Positions 53,779-63,425 of a stretch of DNA of 64,000 nt are shown piece by piece. The notes under the pieces are model-generated. The model worked only from the letters and a program-made list of their open reading frames with translations. It was not told the DNA's origin and searched no databases. The first letter of the stretch is position 1. Each line of letters begins with the position of its first letter. Origin of the DNA: Roseiarcus sp963820775 (GTDB lineage: Bacteria; Pseudomonadota; Alphaproteobacteria; Rhizobiales; Beijerinckiaceae); NCBI GenBank assembly GCA_963820775.1, contig CAWGBF010000008.1:1-64000 (forward strand). The letters run 5' to 3'. The translations under genes were made by a program, and so were the position numbers.

Positions 53779-56145
53779 CTATCCCTCGGCGGCGACAAAA
53801 CTGTCCATCACCAATTTTCGACCCGCCTTGTCGAAATCGACCGTCAACTTGGAGCCCTCCACGGCCACGACGGCGCCTGGGCCGAACTTGTTGTGAAACA
53901 CTCGCGATCCGGCGTGGAAGACCGAAGACGGCGAGCTTTGTCGATAAGCTGCGCCCTCGAAAACCGGACTTGCAGCTCTAGGACCGCGCGGGGCCAATTC
54001 GCCCCCCTCGCGCTGCCGCGCCTCGGCGCGGCGCCAGCCAGGCGTGTCATAGCGAGAGGCAAAACCCGGATCTCTAACGACGGATGGCCACGAACCATAG
54101 GCGCGGTCCGACGATCCAATAAATTCGTCGAATTCGACGTGGTCGGCGGGCAATTCCTGGATGAACCGCGATGGAATCGAGGTCTGCCATAAGCCCCGCA
54201 CGCGTCGGTTGAGGGCGTAATAGATCCTTGCCTGCCGGCGGGCCCTCGTGAGGCCGACATAAGCCAGTCTCCGCTCCTCCTCGAGCCCTGCAAGGCCGCT
54301 GTCATCGAGCGACCGCTGATTTGGAAACAGGCCCTCCTCCCAACCCGGCAGAAAGACGAGGTCAAACTCCAGTCCCTTCGCCGCATGAAGGGTCATGATC
54401 GAAACCCGCGCGCCCTCGTCGCCGCTCTCGACGTCCATGACCAGCGACACATGTTCGAGAAACGCCCCAAGATCCGGAAATTCGCCCATCGAACGGACGA
54501 GTTCCTTCAGGTTGTCGAGCCGTCCAGCCGCATCGGGCGTGCGTTCCGCTTTCCACATGTCGATATAGCCGCTCTCCTCGAGAACAAGCTGCGCCAGCTC
54601 TTCATGAGTGATCTGATCGGCCTGCTTTCGCCACCGATCGAGATCGTCGAGGACGCCCCGCAGAATTTGGCGCGGACGCGGTTTCAGTTCCTCGGTTTCC
54701 ACCAGCGCGCGCGCCGCGCGCGTGAGCGAGAGACCGGTTCGCCGGCCATACTCGTGCAGGATGGCAAGCGTGGCTTCGCCAAGGCCCCGTTTGGGCTGGT
54801 TATAGATACGTTCGAAAGCGAGGTCGTCGTCCGGTTGGGCGATGCAGCGAAGATAGGCCAACGCGTCGCGTATCTCCGCCCGCTCGTAGAACCGCGGGCC
54901 ACCGATGACCTTGTAAGGCAATCCTAAGGCGATGAACCGCTCCTCGAATTCGCGCATCTGAAAGGAGGCGCGCACCAGAATGGCGATGTCGTCAAGAGAA
55001 ACACCTTTGTGCTGGGCCGCTTCGATCTCCTCGCCAATGAGCCTCGCTTCCTCCTGACTGTCCGACCCTTCAGCGACCCGCGGCCGATCTCCGAGCGGTT
55101 TGTCGGTGAACAGCGTCTTTCCCAGGCGGCCGCGATTGTGGGCGATCAGTCCCGACGCCACCGCGAGAATGTGCCCCGTCGAACGATAATTTCGCTCGAG
55201 CCGGATGACCTTGGCGCCGGGAAAGTCCTTCTCGAAGCGCAGGATGTTTTCGACGTCCGCGCCGCGCCAGGCGTAGATCGACTGATCGTCGTCGCCGACA
55301 CAGCACAGATTGCCGTTCGCCTGGGCGATGAGCCGGAGAAGAAGATACTGGACGACGTTGGTATCCTGGTACTCGTCGACCAGGATGTAACGGAAGCGCC
55401 GGCGGAAAGTGGCGAGAACATCGCTATGTTCGCGTAACAGCCGCAACGGCTCGAGCAAGAGGTCGCCGAAATCGACCGCATTGAGCGCCTTCAGCCGAGC
55501 CTGATAGCTCTCATAAAGGACTGCGCTCTTGCCGCCGGCAAACCCTGCAGCCTCGCTCGCCGGCACGCTCTTCGGATCGACGCCTCGATTCTTCCAACCG
55601 TCGATCAGGCTCGCGAGCGCTCTCGCCGGCCAGCGTTTGTCGTCCAGATTTTCCGCCTGGAGGAGTTGCTTGAGCAGGCGCAGCTGGTCATCGGAATCGA
55701 GGATGGTGAAATTTGGCCTCAGGCCCACCAGTTCCGCATTCATGCGCAGGATCTTGGCGCCGACCGAGTGGAACGTGCCGAGCCACGGCATCGCCTGCTC
55801 CGAACCCGAGAAGACGGCGACCCGCTGGCGCATCTCCCGCGCGGCCTTGTTGGTGAAGGTCACCGCCAGGATTTCGTGAGCCCGCGCGCGGCCCGTAGAG
55901 ACGATGTGGGCGATTCGGGTGGTGAGGACGCGGGTCTTGCCCACGCCTGCGCCGGCGAGAATGAGAACCGGCCCGTCCAGCGACTCGACCGCCCGCCGCT
56001 GCTCTTCATTCAGCCCCTCGAGGTAGGGAGGATCAGCGTCGTGCGGACGTCGGACGAGCGGCGCTGGACGAGTCACCTCTCGCGACGCGGGCGAGACGAC
56101 GCGCGACTCGGATGTTTTTGGGAATTGCGACACGAATCGAATCAT
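53779..56145 (-). CDS. UvrD/PcrA-family DNA helicase
   Basis: 788 residues, a 3'-5' SF1A helicase. Motif I is LILAGAGVGKTRVLTTRI (about 63-80), motif Ia VTFTNKAAREM, motif II VDEYQDTNVVQY, motif III DDDQSIYAWRGA, motif IV IRLERNYRSTGHI, motif V SIMTLHAAKGLEFDLVF, and motif VI YVGLTRARRQARIY. The C-terminal VFHNKFGPGAVVAVEGSKL and FDKAGRKLVMDSFV form the PcrA-type tail that contacts RNA polymerase. Intact frame. Confidence 0.93.
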   Translation of the reverse strand: MIRFVSQFPKTSESRVVSPASREVTRPAPLVRRPHDADPPYLEGLNEEQRRAVESLDGPVLILAGAGVGKTRVLTTRIAHIVSTGRARAHEILAVTFTNKAAREMRQRVAVFSGSEQAMPWLGTFHSVGAKILRMNAELVGLRPNFTILDSDDQLRLLKQLLQAENLDDKRWPARALASLIDGWKNRGVDPKSVPASEAAGFAGGKSAVLYESYQARLKALNAVDFGDLLLEPLRLLREHSDVLATFRRRFRYILVDEYQDTNVVQYLLLRLIAQANGNLCCVGDDDQSIYAWRGADVENILRFEKDFPGAKVIRLERNYRSTGHILAVASGLIAHNRGRLGKTLFTDKPLGDRPRVAEGSDSQEEARLIGEEIEAAQHKGVSLDDIAILVRASFQMREFEERFIALGLPYKVIGGPRFYERAEIRDALAYLRCIAQPDDDLAFERIYNQPKRGLGEATLAILHEYGRRTGLSLTRAARALVETEELKPRPRQILRGVLDDLDRWRKQADQITHEELAQLVLEESGYIDMWKAERTPDAAGRLDNLKELVRSMGEFPDLGAFLEHVSLVMDVESGDEGARVSIMTLHAAKGLEFDLVFLPGWEEGLFPNQRSLDDSGLAGLEEERRLAYVGLTRARRQARIYYALNRRVRGLWQTSIPSRFIQELPADHVEFDEFIGSSDRAYGSWPSVVRDPGFASRYDTPGWRRAEARQREGGELAPRGPRAASPVFEGAAYRQSSPSSVFHAGSRVFHNKFGPGAVVAVEGSKLTVDFDKAGRKLVMDSFVAAEG

Positions 56146-56326
56146 GCGCCGAGAGGCGAATCAGCGCAACCAGAAACGTGCGCCCGAAGCGGTTGCGGAG
56201 CGCCCCGACGCCCAGCTTCCGGGGCCCGCCCCAAAGTTGACAGCTCTGCAGCAGCCCGCAAACCCGACGCTTAGCTCGAGGTCGTGGCCGAAAACAGAAG
56301 CCACCGGCGCCGCGGGGAAACGCCGG

Positions 56327-57304
56327 CTAATTCCAGTTGTTGATCTGAACGATGGCCGGCGTCAGAATCGCGGCGAACAGTCCTGGCAGAAAAAAGAGGA
56401 TCATCGGAACCGTCAGAACCGGCGGCAGCGCCGCGGCTTTCTTCTCCGCCAAAGCCATTCGGTGGTCGCGGCTCTCTTGGCTCAGAACACGAAGCGCGGC
56501 GCCCAGCGGCGTGCCATACTTCTCCGACTGCGAGAGGACCGTGATGAGCGAGCGAATGGACTCCAATCCGGTCCTTAAGCCCAGATTCTCGAACGCGATC
56601 CGCCGCTCGGCCAGGTAGGACATTTCCGCGGCCAAAATCCCCATCTCCTCGGCCATCGAGACGCTCTCGATGCCAATCTCCTGACTGACCTTGCGCACCG
56701 CATGTTCGATCGAAATTCCCGATTCCGCGCAGATGAGCATGAGATCCAAGGTGTTAGGAAACGCGCGCTCGAGTTCTTTCTGCCGTTTGGCTGTCTTGTT
56801 ACGCAGGAAGAGCTCGGGGGCCTTGATGCCGAGATAGGTGGCTGCGACCGCGATGCCGATCTTGACCATCGCGGGTTGGTTCCACTTGATGATCAGAAAC
56901 TGATAGGTGATGGCGATAAGGAAGAAGGCGATCGGGGCGGCCAAGCGAAACGTGAGGAAGGCATATTCTGCTCCCGCGCCGCGATACCCGGCCATGGCCA
57001 ATTGCATCTTGGACTTTTCGGTGCTGAGCCAGCTCGACAGATTGAGCGTTTCAACCACCTGCTTGACGAGGCCGCTGGGCTTCACCCTCAACGTGCCTTT
57101 GTTCTGAGACGCCTGCAACCGCTCGCGCTCGCGCGCCCGGATTCGCTCCCGCTCCGAACTGACCGCCTTGATGCGGCGTGACAAAGTGTCCGGCTGGAGC
57201 CAGGGCATCGCAGCGGTGAGAACGGTCGCGGCGGACCCGATCGCCGCGAACAGCATCGCCAGAAAGTGGGCGTCGGAGAATTTAGCGACGATATGGTCAA
57301 TCAT
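56327..57304 (-). CDS. tadC: Tad pilus inner-membrane platform protein TadC
   Basis: 325 residues of the type II secretion F (GspF-like) family. An N-terminal hydrophobic helix (FLAMLFAAIGSAATVLTAAM), a cytoplasmic domain with ERAFPNTLDLMLICAESGISIEHAV, and C-terminal membrane helices (VLTVPMILFFLPGLFAAILT). TadB and TadC form the membrane platform on which the CpaF ATPase works. It is last in the visible cpa/tad series. No tadD or tadE-like gene follows; the helicase gene comes next. Confidence 0.9.
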   Translation of the reverse strand: MIDHIVAKFSDAHFLAMLFAAIGSAATVLTAAMPWLQPDTLSRRIKAVSSERERIRARERERLQASQNKGTLRVKPSGLVKQVVETLNLSSWLSTEKSKMQLAMAGYRGAGAEYAFLTFRLAAPIAFFLIAITYQFLIIKWNQPAMVKIGIAVAATYLGIKAPELFLRNKTAKRQKELERAFPNTLDLMLICAESGISIEHAVRKVSQEIGIESVSMAEEMGILAAEMSYLAERRIAFENLGLRTGLESIRSLITVLSQSEKYGTPLGAALRVLSQESRDHRMALAEKKAAALPPVLTVPMILFFLPGLFAAILTPAIVQINNWN

Positions 57305-57317
57305 GGGCAGGCTCGAT

Positions 57318-58286
57318 CTAGAAGTCGAATGAAATCATCTTCTTCATCATTGCGATTCCTATCCCCATCCAACAGATCGCAATCACCGAGATCATTTTTC
57401 CATGAGTCGTAGTCCACAACAGTGAAATGTATTTGGGAGACGAAACGTAAAGCGCGCCGACGACGAGAAACGGCACGGCGCCGATAATCGCCGCCGAAGC
57501 TTTCGCCTCCATCGACATGGCGGTGATCTTCGCCTTCATCTTCTTCCGCTCACGCAGCACGCGGGAAAGATTGCCCAGGGCTTCCGAAAGGTTGCCGCCC
57601 GCCTTGCTCTGAATGGCGATGACAATCGAAAAGAAATTGGTTTCGGCGATGGGGACCCGTTGCGCCATCCGCTCGATGCCTTCCGACATGGTCATTCCAA
57701 TCGAGAGCGCCTCGACAATTCTTCGAAACTCCGACTTCACTGGCTCGGGGCTTTCAGTCGCGGCTATCCGGATCGTATCGCCGAGGGGAAGACCGGATTT
57801 GATGCCTCGGACGATGATGTCGATCGCGGTCGGAAAGTTGGAGATGAACTTCTTGATGCGGCGCACACGCAAGCGCGCCAGCGTGAGTTGCGGCAACCCG
57901 ATCGTCGCCGTCACGCCAACGAGAAGCGTGAGCAACAAGCTTCTCGATTGAAGGTAGGTCAAGGCGCTGCAAATCAGGCCCAAAAGCACGCTGCCGATCC
58001 AATATTGCTGTTTGGTGATCGACAACCCGGCCTGTTCGATCTTCGTCGCCAGACTGACGCGCCGCCGATTTCCTTTCATTTCAAGGTCGCGAACGCCGTC
58101 GGCGATCTGCTTCTTGCGCGCCGCTCGATCGGCGCCAGCCGCCACACTCGCCTTCGGGTCGGTTCTCGCGACGGCCGCGCGACGCTTGTCGGCTCGCGAG
58201 TCTCCGCCGACGAAGGCAAACGCCAGACCGCCGAATCCAAGCGCAAGAGCCGCCGCGATCGCTATCGGATTGATCATGCCAACCAC
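57318..58286 (-). CDS. tadB: Tad pilus inner-membrane platform protein TadB
   Basis: 322 residues of the same GspF-type family. An N-terminal membrane segment (PIAIAAALALGFGGLAFAFVG) precedes a basic linker, membrane helices near residues 95-130 (WIGSVLLGLICSALTYL), and the GspF core NFPTAIDIIVRGIKSGLPLG, then SIGMTMSEGIERMAQR and AGGNLSEALGNLSRVLRERKK. Spaced 13 bp from tadC and 18 bp from cpaF, so in one operon. Confidence 0.92.
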   Translation of the reverse strand: MVGMINPIAIAAALALGFGGLAFAFVGGDSRADKRRAAVARTDPKASVAAGADRAARKKQIADGVRDLEMKGNRRRVSLATKIEQAGLSITKQQYWIGSVLLGLICSALTYLQSRSLLLTLLVGVTATIGLPQLTLARLRVRRIKKFISNFPTAIDIIVRGIKSGLPLGDTIRIAATESPEPVKSEFRRIVEALSIGMTMSEGIERMAQRVPIAETNFFSIVIAIQSKAGGNLSEALGNLSRVLRERKKMKAKITAMSMEAKASAAIIGAVPFLVVGALYVSSPKYISLLWTTTHGKMISVIAICWMGIGIAMMKKMISFDF

Positions 58287-58304
58287 CCTTTACTCACTCG
58301 AATG

Positions 58305-59721
58305 CTAAACCCCGCTCGCTATTTCTGAGATATCCAACGACGCCGCCAGCCGGGCTTCTTCTCCATACATGCGCGCTCGGTCCCAGAATTTTGGCCGCCC
58401 GATCCCGGTCGAGCGATGCCGCCCTATCAGCTTGCCCTGGGCGTCCTCCCCCAGAATTTCGTAGACGAACAGGTCCTGCGTGATCACGACGTCGCCTTCC
58501 ATGCCGAGGACCTCGGTTATGTGCGTGATCCGGCGCGACCCATCGCGAAGGCGAGAGGCTTGAATGATCACGTCGACGGAGGACGTGACCATTTCGCGGA
58601 TCGTCTTCATCGGCAGCGCGTAACCGCCCATGGTGATCATGGATTCGATACGGCTTAGCGCCTCGCGCGGCGAGTTCGCATGCAGCGTGCCCATCGATCC
58701 GTCATGGCCGGTGTTCATCGCCTGGAGCAAATCGAAGGCTTCCGGTCCGCGAACCTCGCCGACGATGATGCGTTCAGGCCGCATGCGCAGGCAGTTCTTG
58801 ACCAGATCACGCATCGTGATCTGGCCTACGCCCTCCAAATTCGCCGGACGCGTTTCAAGCCGCACGACATGGGGCTGCTGGAGCTGGAGCTCGGCGGCGT
58901 CCTCGCAAGTGATGATTCGCTCATCAAGGTCGATATAATTCGTCAAGCAATTCAAGAGTGTGGTTTTGCCGGAGCCCGTGCCGCCGGAGATGATCACGTT
59001 GCACCGCACGTGGCCGATGATTTTGAGGATTTCCGCGCCGGCCGGAGATATCGTGCCGAACTTGACCAACTGATCGAGCGTCAGCTTGTCCTTCTTAAAC
59101 TTGCGGATCGTCAGCGCCGCGCCATCGATCGCAAGCGGCGGCGCAATGACGTTGACGCGCGAGCCATCGAGCAGGCGGGCGTCGCAAATCGGCGAGGATT
59201 TGTCGAACTCGGCGTCCGACCTGGCTGACGATCCGCTGGCAGATGTTCATCAACTGCGATGCGTCGCGGAAACGGACGTTGGTGAGCTGGATCTTGCCGC
59301 CGACTTCGATGAAGCATCGCGTCGGCCCATTGACCATGATGTCGGCGATGTCGTCGCGGGCGAGCAGCGGCTCAAGTGGACCGAAACCGAGCACGTCGTT
59401 GCAGATGTCATCGAGCAGGTCTTCCTGCTCGGCGATCGACAGCACCAAATTCTTGATGGTGACGATCTCGTGGACGATGTCCCGAATTTCCTCGCGGGCG
59501 CTTTCGGCGTCGAGCTTGGACAGCGCGGCAAGATCAATCGCCTCGATCAAGGCGCCGAAGATCAGCGACTTGGTCTGAAAATAGGTCTCCGATCTTCGTT
59601 CGGTTTGAACTGGTGGGGCCGGAGCAGCCGTGGGTTTGGGCGGCTCGTTCACCGCGCTCACCGATGCGACGCGCGACACGGCGATCTGGGGGCTTACGCT
59701 CCCACTACGCTTGCCGAACAT
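58305..59721 (-). CDS. cpaF: Tad pilus assembly ATPase CpaF/TadA (frameshifted)
   Basis: The hexameric secretion ATPase. DIADIMVNGPTRCFIEVGGK is the N-terminal core; Walker A is VIISGGTGSGKTTLLNCL, the Asp box/Walker B area is RMRPERIIVGEVRGPEAFDL, and the His box GHDGSMGTLHANSPREAL. At about 59196 an extra T splits the frame; removing it gives RRVDKSSPICDARLLDGSRV, joining the N-terminal half (59721-59200) to the C-terminal half. About 471 residues. The start at 59721 has MFGKRSG. Confidence 0.92.
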
Positions 59722-59786
59722 CGCTCAGAATCCTTTGCGCTTGCGCGACCGCTCAGCGGAAATGGCGCGATGGGCGTGCAAGCCGA

Positions 59787-61061
59787 TCATTTCTTCTTGC
59801 GCCCGAGCTTGGCCATGAGCGGCTCAAGAACACCTCTTTTGGGCTTGCGCGTCTCGGCGCGGCCGGCAAGCGTTGAAGCAAGATCAACGAAGACCTGTGC
59901 GGTTTTGCCGTTCGGTTCGATCTCCGCGATCATTTGCCCATTGTTGGCCGCCGCGCCGAACAGCTTCGCGTCGTGCGGAATGACCACGGTCGGATCGGTC
60001 TCCACCGCCTTGGCGAATTCCGCGGCGGCGATCTCCGGCCGCTTGAGCATGCCGACGCCATTCAGCACGAGCCGCGAGGGCGCGTCGTTCAGGCGGGCGC
60101 CCTTCACGTTGTCGATCAGATTTTTGGTGTTGCGAAGATTCGCGAGATCGGGGCTCGCGACGACGATGACCTCATCGGCGGAGACGAGAATCCGTCGGGC
60201 CCAGCCCGACCACAAATGCGGCACATCGACCACGATCCAGGGCGTCGAGGCGCGCATGGCGTCGAGCAGCGAGTCGAACGAGGCCTCGCTGAAGTCGAGA
60301 ACCCGATCAAGCGTGGCGGGCGCCGCCAATAGACTTAGCTTTTCGCCGCACTTCGAGAGCAGACGCTCCACCAGCACGGCGTCGACGCGATCCGGGGCGA
60401 ACACCGCCTCGGCAACCCCCTGAGGCGGATCCTGATTGTAGTCGAGTCCCGCGGTTCCAAAGGCAAGATCGAAATCGGCGATGATCGTCGCCATTTCCGT
60501 GACCGACGCCAGGCTCCACGCCAGATTGTGGGCGACGGTGGACGCTCCCACTCCACCCTTGGCGCCGACGACCGCGATCACCCGCCCAAGCGGCTTGGCG
60601 CCGGGCACGCTGAACAGCTGGGATATCGCCTGGATGAAGTCGACCACGCCGAACGGGGCCACCAGATATTCGCTGACGCCCCGCGCAATCAGCTGCCGGT
60701 AAAGAACGATGTCATTGAGCTTGCCGAGAACCACGACCTTGGTGCCCGCGTCGCAATATTCGGCGAGCTCTTCGAGTTGCCCGAGCAGCGCGTCTCGGCT
60801 GGCCGGAGCCTCGAGAACGACAACATTCGGCGTCGGCGCGGTCTTGTAGGCTTCGACCGCGGCGGGCGCGCCGCCCATGTTCTGCTTGACATGGGCTTTC
60901 GCCATTCTGCGATCAGATATCGCCGCGCCGACGATAGCCGCGATATCAGGCGATTCGCAAAACGCCTGGATCGATACGCGCGGCACCGGCTCGATTTGCC
61001 CAATCGGCCGATCCATCGGCGCCTCTCCGTCGATTCCATTGGCGGCGTAGTTGACCCGCAT
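59787..61061 (-). CDS. cpaE: Tad pilus localisation protein CpaE/TadZ
   Basis: 424 residues: an N-terminal receiver-like domain (SIQAFCESPDIAAIVGAAI, without clear phospho-Asp chemistry) and a MinD/ParA-type ATPase with the deviant Walker A in AVVGAKGGVGASTVAHNLAW and IADFDLAFGTAGLDYNQDP. It localises the Tad machine, often to a cell pole. The stop lies 65 bp from the cpaF start. Confidence 0.92.
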   Translation of the reverse strand: MRVNYAANGIDGEAPMDRPIGQIEPVPRVSIQAFCESPDIAAIVGAAISDRRMAKAHVKQNMGGAPAAVEAYKTAPTPNVVVLEAPASRDALLGQLEELAEYCDAGTKVVVLGKLNDIVLYRQLIARGVSEYLVAPFGVVDFIQAISQLFSVPGAKPLGRVIAVVGAKGGVGASTVAHNLAWSLASVTEMATIIADFDLAFGTAGLDYNQDPPQGVAEAVFAPDRVDAVLVERLLSKCGEKLSLLAAPATLDRVLDFSEASFDSLLDAMRASTPWIVVDVPHLWSGWARRILVSADEVIVVASPDLANLRNTKNLIDNVKGARLNDAPSRLVLNGVGMLKRPEIAAAEFAKAVETDPTVVIPHDAKLFGAAANNGQMIAEIEPNGKTAQVFVDLASTLAGRAETRKPKRGVLEPLMAKLGRKKK

Positions 61062-61067
61062 GATCCG

Positions 61068-61805
61068 TTAGTCCCCGTTGGTTGGGAGACCGCCGCCGAT
61101 CGGCACGAGTACGGCTTTCGTCCAATCGGTGCTCGGATCAGCCCCATTGCGCACGGCCTCGATCGCTCGGGTGCGCATGTTGACGTCGGATGAACCAAGC
61201 GCGCGCGATTGGACGAAATCGCGCGGGTCGTCGACCTGAGCCGCAATCGTCGATTGGGTGGCGCAGCCGAAGTTCGAATAGGGTTCGTTCTTCCACCCTT
61301 CGATCGACGACCCCGAGGCCAAGTCCTCCGGCCACTCGCCACACCTCGTCGGAACAATCGCTTTGAGCCCTGTGAACGACACACGCACCGGCGGCGCCGC
61401 GCCGTCGATGGGCGGAAGATATTCCCCGATGGCCACTCTGCCTTTGACGCCGGCGGCGAGAAGCGCGCTCCGGACCTCGTGAACGGCTATCGAGTTTGGG
61501 TTCGTTCCCGCGGGCGTCTGAATGATGACTGCGCCCGATCCGTAGCGCCGGTAGCGCTCTACGAAAGCGCGGATATTCGCCCTTGAGCGCCCGTCGAGGG
61601 CGCCGCCAACGGGATAGAGATCCATGCTCGTGGGCGCGGCGGCGACAACGATCGGATGACGCTCCTGAAAGTTGCCCGGAAACCCGGGGTCTGAAGATGC
61701 ATAGGGAACGCTGCAGCCGCTGAGAGCGAAAACAGCGGCGGCGGCGAGACTCCCCCTGAAGCCTCGCGCTGCGAACATTGGTCGTCCATCACGAAGAGCC
61801 CCCAT
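61068..61805 (-). CDS. cpaD: Tad pilus assembly lipoprotein CpaD
   Basis: 245 residues; the start is ATG 61805 (MGALRDGRPMFAARGF), and the longer open frame to 62396 is a shadow of cpaC. The signal peptide ends in a lipobox, FALSGCS, so it is a lipoprotein. The mature part has ERHPIVVAAAPTSMDLYPVG and NFGCATQSTIAAQVDDPRDF, typical of CpaD. It supports the CpaC secretin. Separated from cpaE by 6 bp. Confidence 0.9.
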   Translation of the reverse strand: MGALRDGRPMFAARGFRGSLAAAAVFALSGCSVPYASSDPGFPGNFQERHPIVVAAAPTSMDLYPVGGALDGRSRANIRAFVERYRRYGSGAVIIQTPAGTNPNSIAVHEVRSALLAAGVKGRVAIGEYLPPIDGAAPPVRVSFTGLKAIVPTRCGEWPEDLASGSSIEGWKNEPYSNFGCATQSTIAAQVDDPRDFVQSRALGSSDVNMRTRAIEAVRNGADPSTDWTKAVLVPIGGGLPTNGD

Positions 61806-61855
61806 GAGAGCTGTCCTTCTCAGTTCTGAAAATATTCCTAGCGACGCGCGAAGGC

Positions 61856-63376
61856 CTACTGTGTGATGAATCCGATCTTGCCCAAGTACCCAGGCATCGG
61901 TTGAAGAGACTGCGAGGTGGAATAGATTCGGTTGACGCGGCCAAGGAACCAGCCCTGTGGATCGCTCGCCTCCTGGAAGTTCTGGTCGGGCCGAACGACC
62001 TGGTTCGGATCGACCGGATGGACGATGTAGGGCGTCACGGTGATCAAAAGCTCGGTCTCGTTGCGCTGATAGTCCCGCGAGCGAAACAGCGCGCCGAGCA
62101 CCGGAAGGTTCATCAGCGCCGGAAAGCCGTTGATCGCTTGCTCTGTCTGCGTGCTGATGAGGCCGGCCGAGGCGACCGACCCGCCGGAAGGCAGCTCGAC
62201 CGTCGTCGTGTTGCTGCGGGTCCGGAACCCGGGGATCGCGATCCCACTGAAGGTGACTTGTGTCGATGGGTCGATATCGGTGACTTCGGTTGCGATTCGC
62301 AGTTGGATCCGTCCGGGGGACAAGACGACCGGGGTGAAATTGAGGGTCACGCCATAGGGCTGCTGGACGAATCCGTACTGGCAAACGGGATTGCACTGCA
62401 CGCTATTGAGAATGGGAACCGTGCCGCCCGCCAGGAATTTCGCGGTTTCGCCGGACACTGCAGTCACCGTCGGCTCGGCCAGGGTGTGAGCGACCCCCTG
62501 TCGCTCGAAGGCCTGCAGAGTCGCGCTGAAGCTCTGACCGCCCCTGACCCAGTTCAAAGTTCCTTCGGAAGCAGCGACGGCGCCGTTGATGGCGAACGGA
62601 TTATCGAGCGTAAAGCTTCCGTTCGGACCGCCACCACTCATGTTGACGCCGAGCTGCTTGATGATCTCGCGCCGAATCTCGGCCACCGTGACACGCAGGC
62701 TGACCTGGTCGGCCCCGCGGATCGTCAGCGAGTTGATCAGTTTGCCGCAGGCGCCGCCCGAGCTGCCGCTCGCGCCGCCCGACCCTCCGCCTGAGGCGCC
62801 GCTCCCCCCGCCAGAAGAGGCAGAGACCACCGTCCCCGGTGATCCGTTGCAGGAGCTTGGAATGAAGTTCACAAACCCAGAGGCGATGTCGACGGCCTTC
62901 TGCGCGTCGGCGGCGGAAGCGACTGAACCGGTAAGGATGACGGAGTCCTCGACCGTGCGGACAGTGATGTCATTTCCCGGAATCGCAGCGTTGAGGATGG
63001 CCGACAGTTCACTGGTAGACCGGCCTATGGAAACTGCAAATTTCGCTATTGTTCCACCGTCCCGCGCCAACGCGAGAATGGTGGTCTGGCCATTGGCGAC
63101 GCCGGAAATGTAGATCCGCTTCGCGGAGCGCACGATGGCGTTGGCGATCTTGGGATCGCCAACGTAGATCTCCCCCGCCTCCTCAGGCAAATTGACAATT
63201 CTGGATTCGCCGACGCCCAATTGCAGGCGCTGGGCCGCCGCATCGGAGGCGCCGGCCATCCGAACGGAACCGGCGCCGTCGGCGGCGCGAACGAGCGAAG
63301 CCGGCGCGACCGCGAGAAGCGCCGCCGCGACGCAAAGGATGATGTTCGGCCGTCTCTGAGTGCGATCGGACTTCAT
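61856..63376 (-). CDS. cpaC: Tad pilus outer-membrane secretin CpaC/RcpA
   Basis: 506 residues from ATG 63376 (MKSDRTQRR), with a signal peptide (LCVAAALLAVAPASLVRA). An N-terminal pilus-formation domain (LGVGESRIVNLPEEAGEIYVG) and BON-like domain precede the secretin (about 240-470: VAEIRREIIKQLGVNMSGGG, LAEPTVTAVSGETAKFLAGG, VPILNSVQ, LMNLPVLGALFRSRDYQRNE). A Gly/Ser stretch at residues 183-209 lies between two Cys (176 and 210), an insertion beyond the usual form. It forms the outer-membrane channel of the Flp pilus. Confidence 0.92.
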   Translation of the reverse strand: MKSDRTQRRPNIILCVAAALLAVAPASLVRAADGAGSVRMAGASDAAAQRLQLGVGESRIVNLPEEAGEIYVGDPKIANAIVRSAKRIYISGVANGQTTILALARDGGTIAKFAVSIGRSTSELSAILNAAIPGNDITVRTVEDSVILTGSVASAADAQKAVDIASGFVNFIPSSCNGSPGTVVSASSGGGSGASGGGSGGASGSSGGACGKLINSLTIRGADQVSLRVTVAEIRREIIKQLGVNMSGGGPNGSFTLDNPFAINGAVAASEGTLNWVRGGQSFSATLQAFERQGVAHTLAEPTVTAVSGETAKFLAGGTVPILNSVQCNPVCQYGFVQQPYGVTLNFTPVVLSPGRIQLRIATEVTDIDPSTQVTFSGIAIPGFRTRSNTTTVELPSGGSVASAGLISTQTEQAINGFPALMNLPVLGALFRSRDYQRNETELLITVTPYIVHPVDPNQVVRPDQNFQEASDPQGWFLGRVNRIYSTSQSLQPMPGYLGKIGFITQ

Positions 63377-63425
63377 GCTCCGGCTCCGGCTCTGGAGAAC
63401 AAGCGACAAAGGAAAACTAGGCGAA

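Noticed and set aside
61806..62396. N-terminal extension of the cpaD open frame
   Set aside because: It is antisense-free but lies entirely in the C-terminal part of cpaC in another frame, and is Arg/Pro-rich; the lipoprotein signal begins at 61805.
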